Origin: Symbiodinium natans
Lineage: Eukaryota; Sar; Dinophyceae; Suessiales; Symbiodiniaceae
Length of the DNA: 64,000 nt
NCBI GenBank assembly: GCA_905221605.1
Contig: CAJNDS010002699.1
Span: 26,001 to 90,000 of the forward strand
Reading direction: 5' to 3'
Shown here: one piece after another, positions 41,701 through 62,694 of the stretch
How the letters are laid out: every line of letters begins with the position of its first letter
Position numbering within the stretch: the stretch's first letter is position 1
Made by a program: the position numbers and the translations under genes
Notes under the pieces: model-generated
Databases searched by the model: none
What the model was told of the DNA's origin: nothing
What the model saw: the letters and a program-made list of their open reading frames with translations, nothing else

Positions 41701-44700
41701 TCTTTATATACTGGCTTTTTTATGGATTGACAGCAGGATTTCGGTGTGTGTTGCACTCTACATCCTAAGACGCTTCAAACAGTTTAGCCTACCCCAAGTT
41801 TTTCGGCGTTCCAGATCAACCGCGCTCTACTCGACTTGGTTTTCCAAACAGCATAGAATTCCATGGAATACATGTGAGTTTCGTACCCTCGCCTGTGTGG
41901 CATATCGATGGTCCAAGAATGCCATGTAGACACTGCAATTCACAGCGTTTCGAGGCGAACACACGGATTGTTTCAACATTTCGACGCTCCGGGCACACCA
42001 GAAATCGAGAATGTTACTCGCACTCAAGCCGGTTCTTCTTTTTTTCATGCTTGTTACAGACATCACGCAAGAGAAAAAGGTGACCCCCGCATAGTACAGG
42101 CTTTCTCGCTTCAAGCCTAGGTGGCTCAGTTGAAATCACTCATTATTGTAGGTACTTCTATGGAAAAGACACTGGTGCAAGAACCGGCTAGGTGCTTTGT
42201 TTAGATTGCGAATCTCCAAGCCTCGTTTCTCCGCCTTGCGCCCGGCGTATCAAGATGGCATATACTGGCAGAGGCCCAACAGCTGATGGCCTTGATGGCA
42301 ACTGCTCTAGACGGACACGAAACCACTTGTGTAACCGACATACCTGCGAGTGCGAAGGTGTGGCAAGTGCTCCAGCCTTCGTTTCTATGCTCTTTTTTCC
42401 GCGTTTTCCTCCGCACATCCTATTCTCTCCTCATTGGCCTTCCTTGGCCTAGGCTGGCGGAGGTGCGGGCGAAGGCCGATGGCCCGAGTGAGGCAAAGGC
42501 CCTCCTGGCGCTGGCGGAGGTCAACGCGGACCAGAGGGGCAGCAAGAAGCGCGAAGAGGAGGGGCTTTTTAGGGAAGCTCGTGTTGTGGAGAGTAGGAGG
42601 GGCGCAGGGTACCTGTAGAATACAGCAGGCCAGAACAGCAAAAATCCAATGCACTGTGCAGGCACGGATTGCAGCCAAAGAGGCCAGAGAGATGTTTGAG
42701 AAGCTCGCAGACGAACGTATGCGAGCGGCAGCGCTGCTTGTGCAATCACACATTTGCATCAAAAGCAAGAATCAAGAAAAAGAGAAGAGGGCAGCTGAAG
42801 CTTTGAAGCTCCTTGTCTAAGATGTTGGTCGTCTGATGCTCTTCATTCCACGGTAGACCGGGGCACAAGTTCGGCATTCGCCACAAGTGACTCTTTGACT
42901 TCCGCATGTTAAAGGCTGCTTGTATCTGCACTAAGTCACTAAGTGTTGCGCCATCATACCAGGAATATCGCTCAATTCATCGATTCGTCGGAGCACGCTT
43001 GGGTGTCATTACGTTGTGTCTCTCTCACCTGGACACCTGAGGCTAGCAGAGGAAGCTCGCAAGATTTCCAATGACCTGGGCGACACCCGGACGGAGGCAA
43101 CATGCCTCCACGCGTATGCATCTGCTCATGACATCATCGAGCAGCCCCTGGGCAAAAGAGTGATCGCCAACGGACCTCAAGCTATCAGGTTATCGCTCCC
43201 GCTTAATGGAGGGTGACTTCAGTCCTCTCCACCCCCAAGCCTGTCATGATTTTGTGTAAACTTGAGCAACAAAGGCACAACGAGTGCATACAGGCGGCAG
43301 AGGATGCCTTGGACCTATACCTCGATCTGAAGGATCCCTATGCTGAAGCATTCGAACTTTGCTGCATGGCCCAGTGGTTCATGAACTACTCGCGGTGGCA
43401 GCTGGCACTCGATCATGCGGAGGATGCTTGGGTCGTTGCTTTGTGTTCACGTGATTTATCCAGGTGGCGGCCGTGAGACTTTTGTGACCTGGTTCTGCCA
43501 GGATGCGCTGGAAATCCTGCGGGCCGCTCCCAAGCCGAGCGCATCGCAGGAGCTCCGAGCACTGCAGATTTTGTCCCAAGCCCACCAGGGTAAGGGCGAC
43601 AAGAGTGGCACAGATGCGGTCCACGAGTCCCTCAAGCGTTTCCAAGCGAGCGACAACCGCTCGGCAGAGGTGCCAAACTCAGCATAGCGTATGCGCAGAC
43701 GCCTGGGGGACTGGGGGACTGGGATGGTGGGGCTCACTAGAAGTCGCCTGAGGCTGCGGCCATGGACATGCTGCTCAGAGCACATTGCGAGAAGGGCGAG
43801 TTCGAGCGTGCCCTTGAGACTGCAGAGCGTGCCAGAGCGGCTTTCAAGGCTGTCGGCGATGAGGCCGCTTTGCTTTGCCTGTTGGCACATATTTTTCCTT
43901 AAGCGGAGAATGCGCTGCCTTCCAGGTTGCAGAGGCCAACGTCTCTGCACTGATAGCCGGGCTGTATCTCAAGCTGGGAATGGCAGACGAGGCTCTAAAA
44001 GAAGGCCCGGAGAGCAATATCTCTGGCAAGAGCCTGCAAGAGCCTGCAGTGGCTTGCAGGTCATGCGGTTCTGGAACTGGTCCGACGTTCTGGCTCAACC
44101 AAACAGAAGTCGGACCTGATGCTCACTCTGTCCCAGGCAGGTTTGTTTTTTGAGGGTGGAGTTTACAATCGTTGACCAACCTTCTTGTGCAAAGAGCCCA
44201 GGCTTACCTCGAAAAACAGGAGCACGATGAAGCCCTCGCCATATGCAGAGAAATGCAAGACCACTTCACTCAAAAAGGCCTGGCCAACTTGTATGTCGCA
44301 TGGGGGGGTGCGCAGAAAGATGAGTGCGTTATATTGTCGCAAGAGGAGATGTGGAAGGGGAGGCCGACTCTCTCCTGGCAGCCGGCTCTTTGCTCGTCCT
44401 ACAGGGTGATTTGGACGAGGCTCGGACACTTGCTGCCAAGGCGCAGCTGATTCTCAGCGAGGAGCCCCCCATGCCGCCCATGTTGCATGTTGGAGTCGAT
44501 GGGAAGAGTAGATGAGCACAAGCTGACTGCTGTTCGCCATGCGCTGCCGTTTTGCGAGGAGGGCAATGCCACAGGCGAAGGCAAGGCGCTTCGGCTGCTC
44601 GCAGAGATCTATGCCAAGCAGGAGCAGCACAAAGCAGCTATCAGGCATCTGCAGGATATCTGTTGCACACGAGACTTTGGAAGCGAAGCAACAAGCGAAG

Positions 44701-47700
44701 CAACAAGCGAAGCAACATGTCACATGTCTGCAGGGCTGGGGAGCGTTCGAGAGCTTTACTGCGTGGCGAAGAGGGTGCTGCTGACGAAGCTTCCATGCTC
44801 TTCCTGGTAGCGCAGGACAGGGCGGCACCGGGGCTTCATGCAAGGCTATGCCTTTGCGTGCTCGATGTGTGGTCCTTGCCCATCTCCAGGAAGCCGTGCA
44901 GCTTGCTGTCCTCGAGGGGGCCAGAGTTGGCTTAGACAAGCCTCTGAAGAGACATGCGAGGCCGCGGGGTGTACATAGGGCACATGCACCACATGTCCCC
45001 CAAGATGCTAAGGCTACTGTGAGAAGGATGATGTCCCAACACTTTGCCCTGACGTTGAGCAGCATCAGCTGTCCCGCAAGCGATTCCCTTGGTTCTTTGC
45101 CGCTAGTCTGCGAGCTGGGGGAGAAAAACACTCAAAGTTTCGCCTTCCCCTTGCCAGCAGCGGGATCTTGGACCAAGTGCCATTCGGAGGCTTCCTTGTC
45201 ACTCTCGAGGCTCACTCAGCGAAACATGCCGGATGATGTTTACAGCACCTGGATCCCAGACCTTGACGAAATTTCGACCTGTTCTGCCTTTGTTGGCTTC
45301 CCGCCTCAACGCAACCCTGCGAAATCTCACGCTTCGTGGAAACCCTCCTGCTTGTGTGCTTGGAGAGCCATTGCCACATCCTGTGAAGAGACGCGGGGAC
45401 GGTTCCTTAAACTTACAATGCTGTCTGCAGGGAAGCGCTGGACAAAGCCGAGAAATGTGCGAAGATGGCGGTTAAACTCTGCAGTGACAATGCCGCTGGT
45501 TCAAGCATTGTGGAAAGGGCTGCCTGTGCAAATCTTTTTTCACGTGCCCCATTTCTCGATTGCCAAGGCCTCTGAGCAAGGGACGTCAGAGATTCTGGGC
45601 TCGTCGCTGTGCTCACTGTCACAGGCCTTAACACACGGGGACATGCAAAACGTCACGCGGGGCTTTGAGAGTTTCGGTTCTGAGGTTTCCTGAGCTGGTT
45701 ACTGACTGGCCGAAAGTGAATGCTGGCAATTGATGCAATTGCTGGTGCAATTGCAGGTGCATATGCTTCGCAGCAAGTACAAGGAGGCGCTTTCCATCGG
45801 CCAGGAGGCTGTTCAAGTCTTTGTGAAGACAGGGCATAAGCGCAACCAGGCGGGACGACTTCGCAGAAAAGATTCCCCGAATCCAGGGACTGAATGGGAA
45901 ACAGGCAGCTGAGCGAGCGGTCCGCGACCTGTTTCAGGCTTCTGCCTGCCTCCTCTGCGCAGATGCAGAGAGGGCTTTGGAGCATTACAAAGAAAGCCAA
46001 AGATATGCCTTGGAGGCACGCGCCACCAGCGAAGATTTGAGGAGAGCCTAAGCGCTTTGACGTCCCATTGACCGTCCCATTGACCGTTGCAGGCAATCGC
46101 CAACTTCAACCAAGCAGTGCCTTGGATTATCCTTTGATCTCGGATCAGCTTCAGTCACTCCTGGGTGCAACTGTACGAATGATGGTTTTCTCTTCAGGCA
46201 GTGCTCGATGAAAAAGGCGCGGGGATCGTGCAGATGGGGGGTGGGGGGGGGGTGGTTCGAGTTGCGCCACCTGCTACGCGTCCGGGCGCATGTCTCGCTG
46301 CAAAGGCCTGGCTTCAGCGCAGAGCATCCTCGAAGCTCTGAAGCAGCACCTGGCGCCTCCTCGACCTGTCATGATCCCTGGAGCCCCGCAGGGTGGACTT
46401 CCACCAGGAATGCTCGCGCAGTACGAGGAGGAGGAGGCCGCCGGTGAAGGAAAGGTGGCCAGGACCCGCATCGCTCAAAGCAGAGCATTTCGCCCGACTC
46501 TTTTTTTAGCAAGTGCTTCTTCTTCTTCTTTTCTTCTAGTTTCAAGCAGATGGACCATTGTGGGTTTTCCACCCACCATCGCCCACCCACTGGCCCGCTC
46601 CTGATTCACCCACGCATCAACGGCACTCGGCACGCGAGGCCGTAATCGCATGCTCCTAACACCCGGTTAAACAGGCGTAATGCTTCGAGAGCCGACAGTG
46701 AGCTAGGCTCCGAATCCTGAGCGTGTGTGGCAAGCGCGAGGACTCGCGAGAGAGGTCCGGCTATGGACGTCAAGGCTCTCAGTCCAGATGTCATCAAGAA
46801 GAAGATCTTAGATGTGGCCTTGAGCATCACTGGGGCCGATGATGGTGACATAGAGGCCCATTGCCGGGAGTTTGCTGCTTCAGTTCGGCAGTCCGCGCTT
46901 TGAAGAGGTAAGTCTGGTAAGTGCTAAAAAGCGATCAGGCCGACACGCCCTTAATGGAAGCCGGGCTCACAAGCACTTCGGCCGTTGGGTTTCTGGCTGA
47001 GTTGCTGCAAGTTGCTGCAGGATGCTGCACGGTGAGAGTTATGCCCATGCTGAACCCTGTGACTTTCTCGAGGCTGCGTGACGAGCTCATGAAGGATTTG
47101 GTGGGTGTCAACTTGCCTGTGACCTTAGTCTTTGATTACCCGTCGATTTCTGCGATGACCGAGCTGGTGCTGGAAGGCATGTGACCCAGGAGCCAGCCGC
47201 AGCTGTGCGAGTGCTAACAACTTAACGATGCTTTGGAACCATTTGCGGAAGCGTTGCATTTGTGTATTCACTGTTTCTGTCTCCGTGACGGCAGGAGACA
47301 GGCAAGGGCGTTTATCTTCCTGCCCTGCGTGGGCAAGCTGCATTTCGGTCTTACCCTCTTGCTCTAACCGCCTAAGCGCCTAGTCGATAGTAAGTGTGAG
47401 AGCAGAAACGAAAGGTGGCTTGAGCACATGAGGAACGCACATTTGCGCAACTGCTGCGCAAGCGAGCTAGGCAGCTAGGTGGAAAATTTGCTTGCGATGC
47501 TTGAGCAGCTTGGCGTGTGGACGCAGGTCATGCCCACTTGAAAAGTGCTGCAGTGAGTAAGTCAATGTTTGGGAGGCATTGGAAACGCTATGTGCTTTTC
47601 TTGAAACACTTGGTGGCACCTTCGACAAAACGCAGTGGTCGGGCTATGCGCGGCTACAGGAGGTCTTCAAGCAGGCTCATGCGACCTTCGCAGTTCAGCT

Positions 47701-47932
47701 CGAGAGTGAGCTGGATCCAAGCCAGGTGGAAATCGTGGCAGAGGACCCGAAGCAAAGCGCCCGAACGCGATGCTTGCTGAAGGAGGGCATCCGCAAACCA
47801 CGCATGTTTCGCATGTTTCGCATGTTTCGCATGGATTCCATCGTTGCTCTCAGGGTCTCCTGGATAAGCGCCGGAATTCCTGGCAAGAGAAGCCCACCCT
47901 TATGGCAAGTCCGAAAAGCAACAAGGACGAGC
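38765..47932 (+). CDS. eIF4G-like MIF4G-domain protein, exons split by a 7.4-kb gap
   Basis: Translation-initiation scaffold-type domain read from collinear exons: SALGKDLTEMQKVERQAQ (about 38800-38860), QKAQVKSILNKL (about 38944-38980), TWDKFDKLYEDLVAYCMVEN (39112-39171), VIARDVFKKA (39253-39282), QHNFIELYADLCARLDADSQ (39353-39411), EVNFRRALLQQCQ (39529-39567), SFTVHLAPPEIDSCP (39663-39707), GLDYEEQYEML (39876-39908), RKMLGNVKLIAHLLRL (40018-40065) and AKIIFHCIEELISIGSAEAQ (40134-40193). The next expected motif, LETLCAFLETLGGTFD, comes only at 47579-47626, followed by ARTRCLLK (47759-47782) and LLDKRRNSWQEKP (47858-47896). All HEAT-like helices of MIF4G are present in order. An intron at 39190-39252 gives a clean GAG|GTC joint. 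N- and C-terminal ends of the protein are not defined. Confidence 0.7.
40479..47184 (+). CDS. TPR-repeat protein with C-terminal carrier (ACP/PCP) domain
   Basis: Many short exons give TPR-like helices: RALTSVNRRKEADKLVRDRL (40932-40990), EAKALLALAEVNADQRG (about 42492-42540), AREMFEKLADERMRAAALL (42680-42738), LAEEARKISNDLGDTRTEA (43042-43100), ECIQAAEDALDLYLDLKDPY (43284-43343), DALEILRAAPKP (about 43503), RALETAERARAAFKAVGDEA (about 43810-43868), AYLEKQEHDEALAICREMQ (44203-44260), AAGSLLVLQGDLDEARTLAA (44379-44440), ALRLLAEIYAKQEQHKAAIR (44586-44645) and YKEALSIGQEAVQVF (45780-45824). At the end come VKALSPDVIKKKILDVALSI (46766-46825) and DTPLMEAGLTSTSAVGF (46939-46993), where the Ser after GLT is the expected phosphopantetheine site, then RDELMKDLVGVNLPVTLVFD (47078-47137) and YPSISAMTELVLEGM. 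The carrier domain points to polyketide or peptide synthesis; TPRs suggest a docking role. Start uncertain. Confidence 0.65.
44684..44719 (+). repeat. 12-bp tandem repeat AAGCGAAGCAAC
   Basis: Three copies between TPR-coding segments, in a likely exon-intron border region. Confidence 0.8.
47799..47833 (+). repeat. 9-bp tandem repeat GCATGTTTC
   Basis: Four near-perfect copies within the presumed intron between ARTRCLLK and LLDKRRNSWQ coding segments. Confidence 0.85.
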
Positions 47933-50226
47933 TAGATTCTTGCTCGGACAGCATCTTGACTGCACTGTTTTGCAGCCTGACTGCCAACCTGAGGAGAAGC
48001 CTCAGAAGAAGACAGACGGGTGCGAGCCTTCCTTGCTAGACCCGCTTGTGTCCACGATTTCTTCTCATGTTTATCGTCCAGAGAGCATCACGCCATGTGG
48101 TTCCAGGGCTGAGAAGCTGGACTGGATGGAGGCACGCTATTCCATGAACTCGCCTCTGTCGGGTGTGCCCACCTCAGACATTCGCACACCTGAGAAGTGC
48201 CGAGACGCCGGCCCTCTGGCTTTTCAGTTCAGGGACAAGAGCTGCTTCATGCTGCTTCCGTGAGGTGTCCGGCCGACGTGCTGCCGCGTAGGCCGTGGGA
48301 TGCCATTTGTTTGCCGCTTGCCGTGCAGTCGGAGTCGGGACAGCTAAGAGATTGGAGTGAGCACTGGCAGGCGCGGCAAGTCTTCATTGATTAGACGCAG
48401 ATGGGCACGGGCTAAAGTACAAGGGTCTTTGAGCCCCTGTGACCAGCAATGTGGGGTTGTTGCTCGTTTCTCACCAAAACTTCCCAATGATGTCACCTGA
48501 GAAGGGGGCAAAAGTTTTTTTTGAGTTATTGCGGGGGTCGATTCATTCCCCTCTGCCGAAGCTGCGGAGCGAAGCTTCGCTGCATTTTGGCAAGCCCAGG
48601 GATATTTGGTCATCAGCTACATCAGTTCTCTTAGCTAAGCTTATGCTGAGAACTCCTTATCGAATGACTGTGGCGCAGATCTCTGTGTGCTTGTTGAGCC
48701 ATGTCTGCTATGTGAGAGTTGCGGTACCATGTCGTCCTCAAGAAGCTTCAAGATGTCACTTGCCCTGGGCGATAATGACTGGTCTATTGACCTTCCAGTT
48801 GGCCTTGCGGCAGTTGTCCTGCCATCGTTGCAAGTGACGAGCCTGGCAACGTAGGGAGTGCTGGCATATGTTGGTGCTCTTATTCGTTGCCATGCTCTGA
48901 CTGCACAGACAAGCCACTCTGGAGCTGCAGCTACTGAAATTAACCTGCGATGAGTCGATGAAGCCTCGCATATGTCGTTCACCTGAAGTAGCTGCCAATA
49001 GCACGGTAAATCTCACGGTCGTGCGCACGTCCTTGCTGTGGTTGCACGACTTCCCCTTCAACCTTGCAGTGCAGAGTTAACCGTCACCTCCTTGCTCCCG
49101 CAAAGCTGGGTTCCGCCTTCAATGTAGACGGAAAAGGGTGATTAACGTCAGGGGAAGTCAGTGGACATGCAACTTCACGACCCTGGACATTCCTGAAGAA
49201 GGTGTCCTCAGGGGGCATTCTATAAGGGATGGCTTCCAGAGACCTGAGAAGGTGACCTTCGAGTGTGACAGAAATATAGGCTTGACTATCAAACTTGGTT
49301 TCTGGCACCTTTAGGTCTCAGAAGCTTCTGCACTGAAGATGCCCCGAGTAATTGTTGCAAGTTGTGGTGCGATTTCTGGGCCATGTTGGATGTCTATTTT
49401 AAACGGATCGCCCGACGAGCCTTGTGAACTTCTGTTTGCGTCGCGCACCCAACTTTCGCAATGTTCCTTTTCAGCACAATAAAGTGACAAGTTGCATCGC
49501 CGCGCGACCTGAGAGAATCGTCTTCATGTTGATGTTTAGATGTGTTGGGGAAGTCGACCTAAGAGTGGCACCTTGCGGGTGAACAGCGTCGGAGACAGGG
49601 CGAGGGGTTCTCGCAGAGTCTTGGGGGGGTCTAGAGTCTAAAGTAGCATGCCGATGTTGCCCCAAGGCAGAGCCTGACACTCCGCAGGGAGACACCGTGA
49701 CGGAGGCCGAAGAGCAATTGCGCTGCAGCCGTCCCAACAGTGCCTGCATAGTGCCCTGGTGGCCGCAAGGTGTCTGAGATGAAAAGCAAGCAGCTAGAGG
49801 CCTGATGCTCAATCGATGCATTCTCGGGCGAGCGCATGATGTTTTTCCAAGTACGATTCTTTCGGTCCGCCAGCACCGTAGCTTTGCTGTGCGGTGGGCT
49901 TTTCAATTCGAGAACCCTCACGACCCCGCACGTGTGTGACAAGTTGTTATTGTTCAAATCTTGACCAAAATATCAGGCAGCCGATGTCTCCTATCTTCGC
50001 AATTCATGACTATTCGTGAGTATCCCTGAGGCGTCTTCCGAAGTAGGAACATGTAGGAACAAATCGTGCCTCAGAAGCCCTGCAAAATCTTCCAAAATCT
50101 TCTGCAGGTGGCGCTTAGCCAAACTATCCAGCGGCTTGCGGCTGGGCGTCTGCGAAGAAAGGAGTCCCAGGATGGCCTTCGCGCTACACGGGCTTGCCAT
50201 GCCTTTTGCTATTGATGCTGCATTCC

Positions 50227-50261
<35 letters not shown>

Positions 50262-50281
50262 GTCATGTGTTTGCAAGTGTG
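47933..50281. other. Region with weak coding signals
   Basis: A reading at 48018-48262 (LLDPLVSTISSHVYRPESIT, EKLDWMEARYSMNSPLSGV) could be a further exon of the MIF4G gene. A minus-strand frame at 49308-49084 (TKFDSQAYISVTLEGHLL) is open but isolated. Neither is recognised. The rest holds nothing I can name, apart from the (GT)n run at 50231-50258. Confidence 0.35.
50231..50258 (+). repeat. (GT)n microsatellite
   Basis: Fourteen GT repeats directly upstream of the first charged coiled-coil exon. Confidence 0.95.
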
Positions 50282-50898
50282 AAGGAGGAGGTCGAGGCCA
50301 GACTGGAGCGCGAGAAGCAGGAGCCCGTTGACGGCGGCAATCCTCGAAGCAGTTCAGCTCCGGGTAGCCAGTGCACTTTATAGTGCCCGCAGGAGCGCGA
50401 AGAGCGCGAGGCGCAAGAAAGAGAGGCACCCCCCAGCCACTTTGACAACTCGGGCGGGTTGTTAACGGTTGTTAATATGCCGACGTCCACATCCCCGCGG
50501 AGCCTGTCAGGAACAGATCCAGGAGGAGCTGCGGCGAAAGCGGCGTGCAGAACGGGCACTGCTGGAAAGCTACTCGTCTTTTCGGACCGAGATCTTCAAT
50601 GGGACAGTGCATGCGCGCATAACTAATGGGCTGAGGTCAATCCAAGAAGAAGATGCCGCGTGCCAAGCGCCGCAGTGAGAAGCACCCCTCTGCGACTCGT
50701 TTTGACCTTTGTTGTCTTTTACCTGCGGTCCATTCCGAAGGAAGTTCTGCGCTGCTGTGGAGGACGACGAGGACTCGGCAACACCTGCCAAACGAGCAAT
50801 GTGTGCACTTGTGGGCAGCACAAGCAACGCGAATAACGAGGGTCAAAGCACGGGGGATTCTGATCAGAACCCAGCTTCCGCTGCCAGCTGTTGCAGGT
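50282..50898 (+). CDS. Charged coiled-coil exons, likely 5' part of the EF-hand-like gene
   Basis: Three short open readings in succession: EEVEARLEREKQEP (50286-50328), QEREEREAQERE (50391-50428) and QEQIQEELRRKRRAERALLE (50506-50565), continuing with SYSSFRTEIFNGTVHARI. Then FRRKFCAAVEDDEDSATPAK (about 50738-50797). Helical, Glu/Arg-rich. Same strand as, and 0.3 kb before, the Pro/Ser-rich exon at 51.2 kb. They could also be the C-terminal part of the MIF4G gene. No family recognised. Confidence 0.4.
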
Positions 50899-51221
50899 GG
50901 GGGGGGGGAACTAGTTGGAACGTTTTGATGTTGAGGACAGTGGCTGACAGCGGCCGAAAACACGTGCCTGGTGGCTCCCACTGAGCTGCCGCGGCTGATG
51001 TGTTTCTGCGAGATATCCCAGGTTGTTGCTCGACTTGCAGGGTCCCAGAGCGACAGCGAACAAAGAGAGGAGTTGACATTGTTGACATGCCACAACTCAA
51101 GATCAAGAGCTGCTCACTAGTGCGTAAATAGGTGCAAATAGGTGCAAAGACTTGCAAGGATGTGGCCTGTTGCCATGCCCGGCTCTTCAGCTTCACCTGT
51201 ACAGGAAGATAGCAGGCTGAA

Positions 51222-59200
<7,979 letters not shown>

Positions 59201-62200
59201 CCACATCAACTGAGGCAAGGTTGCCGAAGCAGGGTGGTATGCTTAAGCGTGACGACAGCGGAGCCTTTCTTCTTGGGCACTACAGAAGCTCGAGCCGTTT
59301 GCAGTCCGCCCAGAAGAGGACCATGTCGCACAACAGAGAGCATACTTGCATAGGCCATCTGCCTGCTCGTGCAAGTGGTTGGCACCAGTTGAGCAACAGA
59401 GTGCAATGAAGTGTTTTGTCTTTAATACTTCTTTCACCAGAATTCTATCCCGTCGCATCGTTGAATGCATGCGATGCGGTCTTGGCATTGTACCAGCTCC
59501 TGCTGACAGGCAGACTTGAACAGATGTTTTGGCCTTCAAAAGGTAAGCTCAAGCTGTCTTGCGTTACAGCAACGGAAGTGAGCAGTTCAACGCACAAAAG
59601 TGCACCATTCAGCAACTTGTTTTGTCGTTGACGTGTAGGGATGGAGTGTGATCTTGTCCTGTAGAAATGGTTTAACGATGAGGACACTACACAACAAGTT
59701 GCGAAATCAACCCCGAACTCGGAGCACCATGGCATCGGTGCTCCGTCTCTCGTTTCAACACGTTGCGTGAGTTTCAAGGCGCTAATGTGACAAGTTCCAG
59801 CTCTGCGTCTGTGGGGCTTGCGCTCAATATGGTTTACGTGCCAATCGCAAGTGATCCAACACCTTGCTTGGGCTCGTTTGTTGTGCCATTTTCCGCGGGG
59901 CACCCGTCGGCACTTTGCCACACGGTTCGCATCATGCGAAGCTTGCAGTATGTGTCCACAAAGGAAGTCTTGCCGCTAGAATGCGGCGACTCCAGGGACT
60001 CAGTTTGAGAATCGGCTTGCTGCAGCAAAAGAGTAGGCCAACTCTTCATTGTCAGGTTGGGGTGAAGGGCGAAAGGTCACGTGTGCGACGTTTGCGCCAA
60101 GCTGTGGCATGAAGCCGTTGTGGCTCAAGGATGGCATGGTGCCCGTGCATATCCGCACATGGTCACCTTCTCCTTACCGCGCAGTGTCATGCATCACGAT
60201 ACCTCTTTCGAAGAGTTTCTGCAAAGTTTGCACTACGTCACTAAGCAAGCAGCATGCCAAGTCCATAAGACTTCCAAAACCACATCTCGTGGCTAGATGA
60301 CGCTGTCATGGGGTTGGTTGCCGGCCTGGCAACGGTCAGTGCCGACAGCCCAGGAAGCCTCGTGCCGATCCCGAGGTGTTGGAACGCCAGCCTCGCATCC
60401 GGAAAGGAGCTGGAGGCTCAAGCTTGGAGAGAAATGACACTCCCACGATTTAGGGGGTAGGTGCTTGAGCATAAGGAGGGATTTGCACGGCATCAACACG
60501 GGCGACCCCCGCAAACAACTAAGTCGGCCGCGGGGGATGCGACGCTATGCAGAAGGTTGTTTTCTGGTCAGAAGGGGGCACAAAGGGGATGACTCACATC
60601 CCAGTTCCGAAGAACAACTGGCTGCCACAAACAGGGGGCGGGGGTGCGCCCCAAGCCCCACGAAAGAAAGAAGGAGGGAAGGAAAGAAAGAGTTCCCAGG
60701 CATGCAGAAATTGCAGAAGCAGTGGTCGAGCATGTTGGTGAGGCTTCCTGCTGCCAACGCGGCCATGCTTCATCGGACTGCGCCGCGCCCGCCTTTGTGC
60801 CTTTGCGCGCGGCCTGCTGCGGCGAGTTGCGGCAGGGCGTGCAACGCTTCACCGCAGAGTGGGAACCGGCCTCAGCAGCCTCAGGATTGATGAAGGATGC
60901 CCCAGAGTCGCACAGCGGGCTTTCCAAACACGGCCCCGACTTGCAAGGAAGAGCTCGAGCAAGGAATCGAGCTTGCTTCGGAGGAGTTGATTGGCATTGT
61001 GGAAGCCACCAGTGCTTCCAGGTGCGAAGCGGAGGAAAGCTGCCGAGCAGATTTCTTCCTCTACGCAGCGGAGGCCGGAGGCCTCAAAGCCAATTCAACC
61101 AAACCCCGTAAACAAAGACTAAACACAAAAGGGACCAAGTGACTAAGAAAGCAAGAGCCCGATGCTATCAGATGTTGTGTTGACAAGGCAGACCCTTCAG
61201 GTTGCAATGTCTTCTTCGCTGGCGATGGTTTTCCAACTTGGCTGGTCAGATCTCACCGACGAGGGCGAGTTTGCGCTGCAGGCGCCCAGCTGCCATGAGT
61301 TGGCATTGCTCGTTGGGCCATCGGGATCTAAATTAGAAAGTGGTCTTCGTGGGGGTCCGAGGAGGTACAGCGTTCGGAAGTGCAAGGGGAAAGGGCAGAA
61401 GAGAAGGTCGGAAGAGGCGCCGCGAGCCACCACGCACGCTGGCACGGCCTTTGAAGAAAGATCTCCACAACCTTCCAAAACTCTTCTAGGGCCAGCAGAG
61501 TCTTTTGGGGGTCTGTTCCTAGAACTCCCCGAAGGCCACACAAACTGTTGCGAGAGAGTTGGAGCAGCCGGACGAGCACGCCCCCTCTGCAACACATAGA
61601 ACGCTAGGTACCCAAGGCATCACGCCACAAGCAACGACGGTTGAACCAGCGAATGCGTTCACGACACCACGTGGGGCCGACCGTGGCATCGACTGCCACG
61701 GGTCGCTTGAAACATTTGCCGCATACGTGGGCGCTGCTGCATTTTGGACGACGAGCTCATGAGATCTTGCATCCAATGCAAGACTTCCAGAGCCTGTTTA
61801 CTTGTCGCCTGTCATTGTCTCGATTGCGTGTTTAATCCACTCTCTTTGCAGTAGGGCCCGCCAACACTTTCTTGAACCCATTCAGCTGCACAGGATTGGC
61901 GCATCACCCTGTTACAGACAGCCTTGACGCTGCTGTCGCCATGGCACCCCTTGGCTCAGAAGGTGGGGTGAAGCGAGGATAAGCTCAAAGAGTATCCACT
62001 GCTTGTTTCTTTCAAGCCTTCTTGATCTCGCATCCCAGGCGCGTGGGCTCTTCTCTGAGGCCGCGCAGGGATGGTGGGAGGTGGTGCGGCAGCGCTCCGA
62101 CACACGATGGACGGCTTCGACGCCCTCACCGTTGGTCCCATCACAGATCCTGCACATTGCCATGGCTCGGCTCTGCAAAATTTCAAAAGGGGGCCTCATG

Positions 62201-62230
62201 AGTCATGAGCCTCATGTCTCGGCCCTGTCA
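59201..62230. other. Region with scattered candidate exons only
   Basis: A reading at 60081-60296 (CDVCAKLWHEAVVAQGWHGA, SFEEFLQSLHYVTKQAA) and one at 60940-61095 (EELEQGIELASEELIGIVEA) look exon-like and are on the + strand, but no family was recognised. They may be upstream exons of the glycosyltransferase gene. The rest is featureless to my reading. Confidence 0.35.
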
Positions 62231-62254
62231 CATGTCAATCCCTGGAGGTGGCAT

Positions 62255-62650
62255 CTGTGGGGTTCCCTCCATTCGGACGCAAGGCTCTCGCGGGCATCCG
62301 CTCGGCGCTCTTCTTTGCCACCTGTCCATTGCGCTTCCACCTGATGGTGGATGAGGCAGGGGAGGCAGATCTGCAGACGGCCCTGGCATCCCTCGAGCCG
62401 TGGCTTCGTTCCCGAGGCCTGTCTTGGCTTTGTTTTCGCTCAAGTTGTCGAGACTGCGTGCTTCCTCAAAAAGTGAGAGTTCTCCACGAGATGCCTCTTG
62501 AGAAGCCTCCTTTTGCAGGCTCCTTCCGACTGTATCGAGTGGCAGAGCTCGGAGATGCATGGCGGGAGATCCGGGCCCTCGTCCCCGAGAGCTGTTTGCA
62601 GTACAGCGGCCATTATGGCAGCGCAGGCGTGACGGTGAAAATGCAGAAAG

Positions 62651-62694
<44 letters not shown>

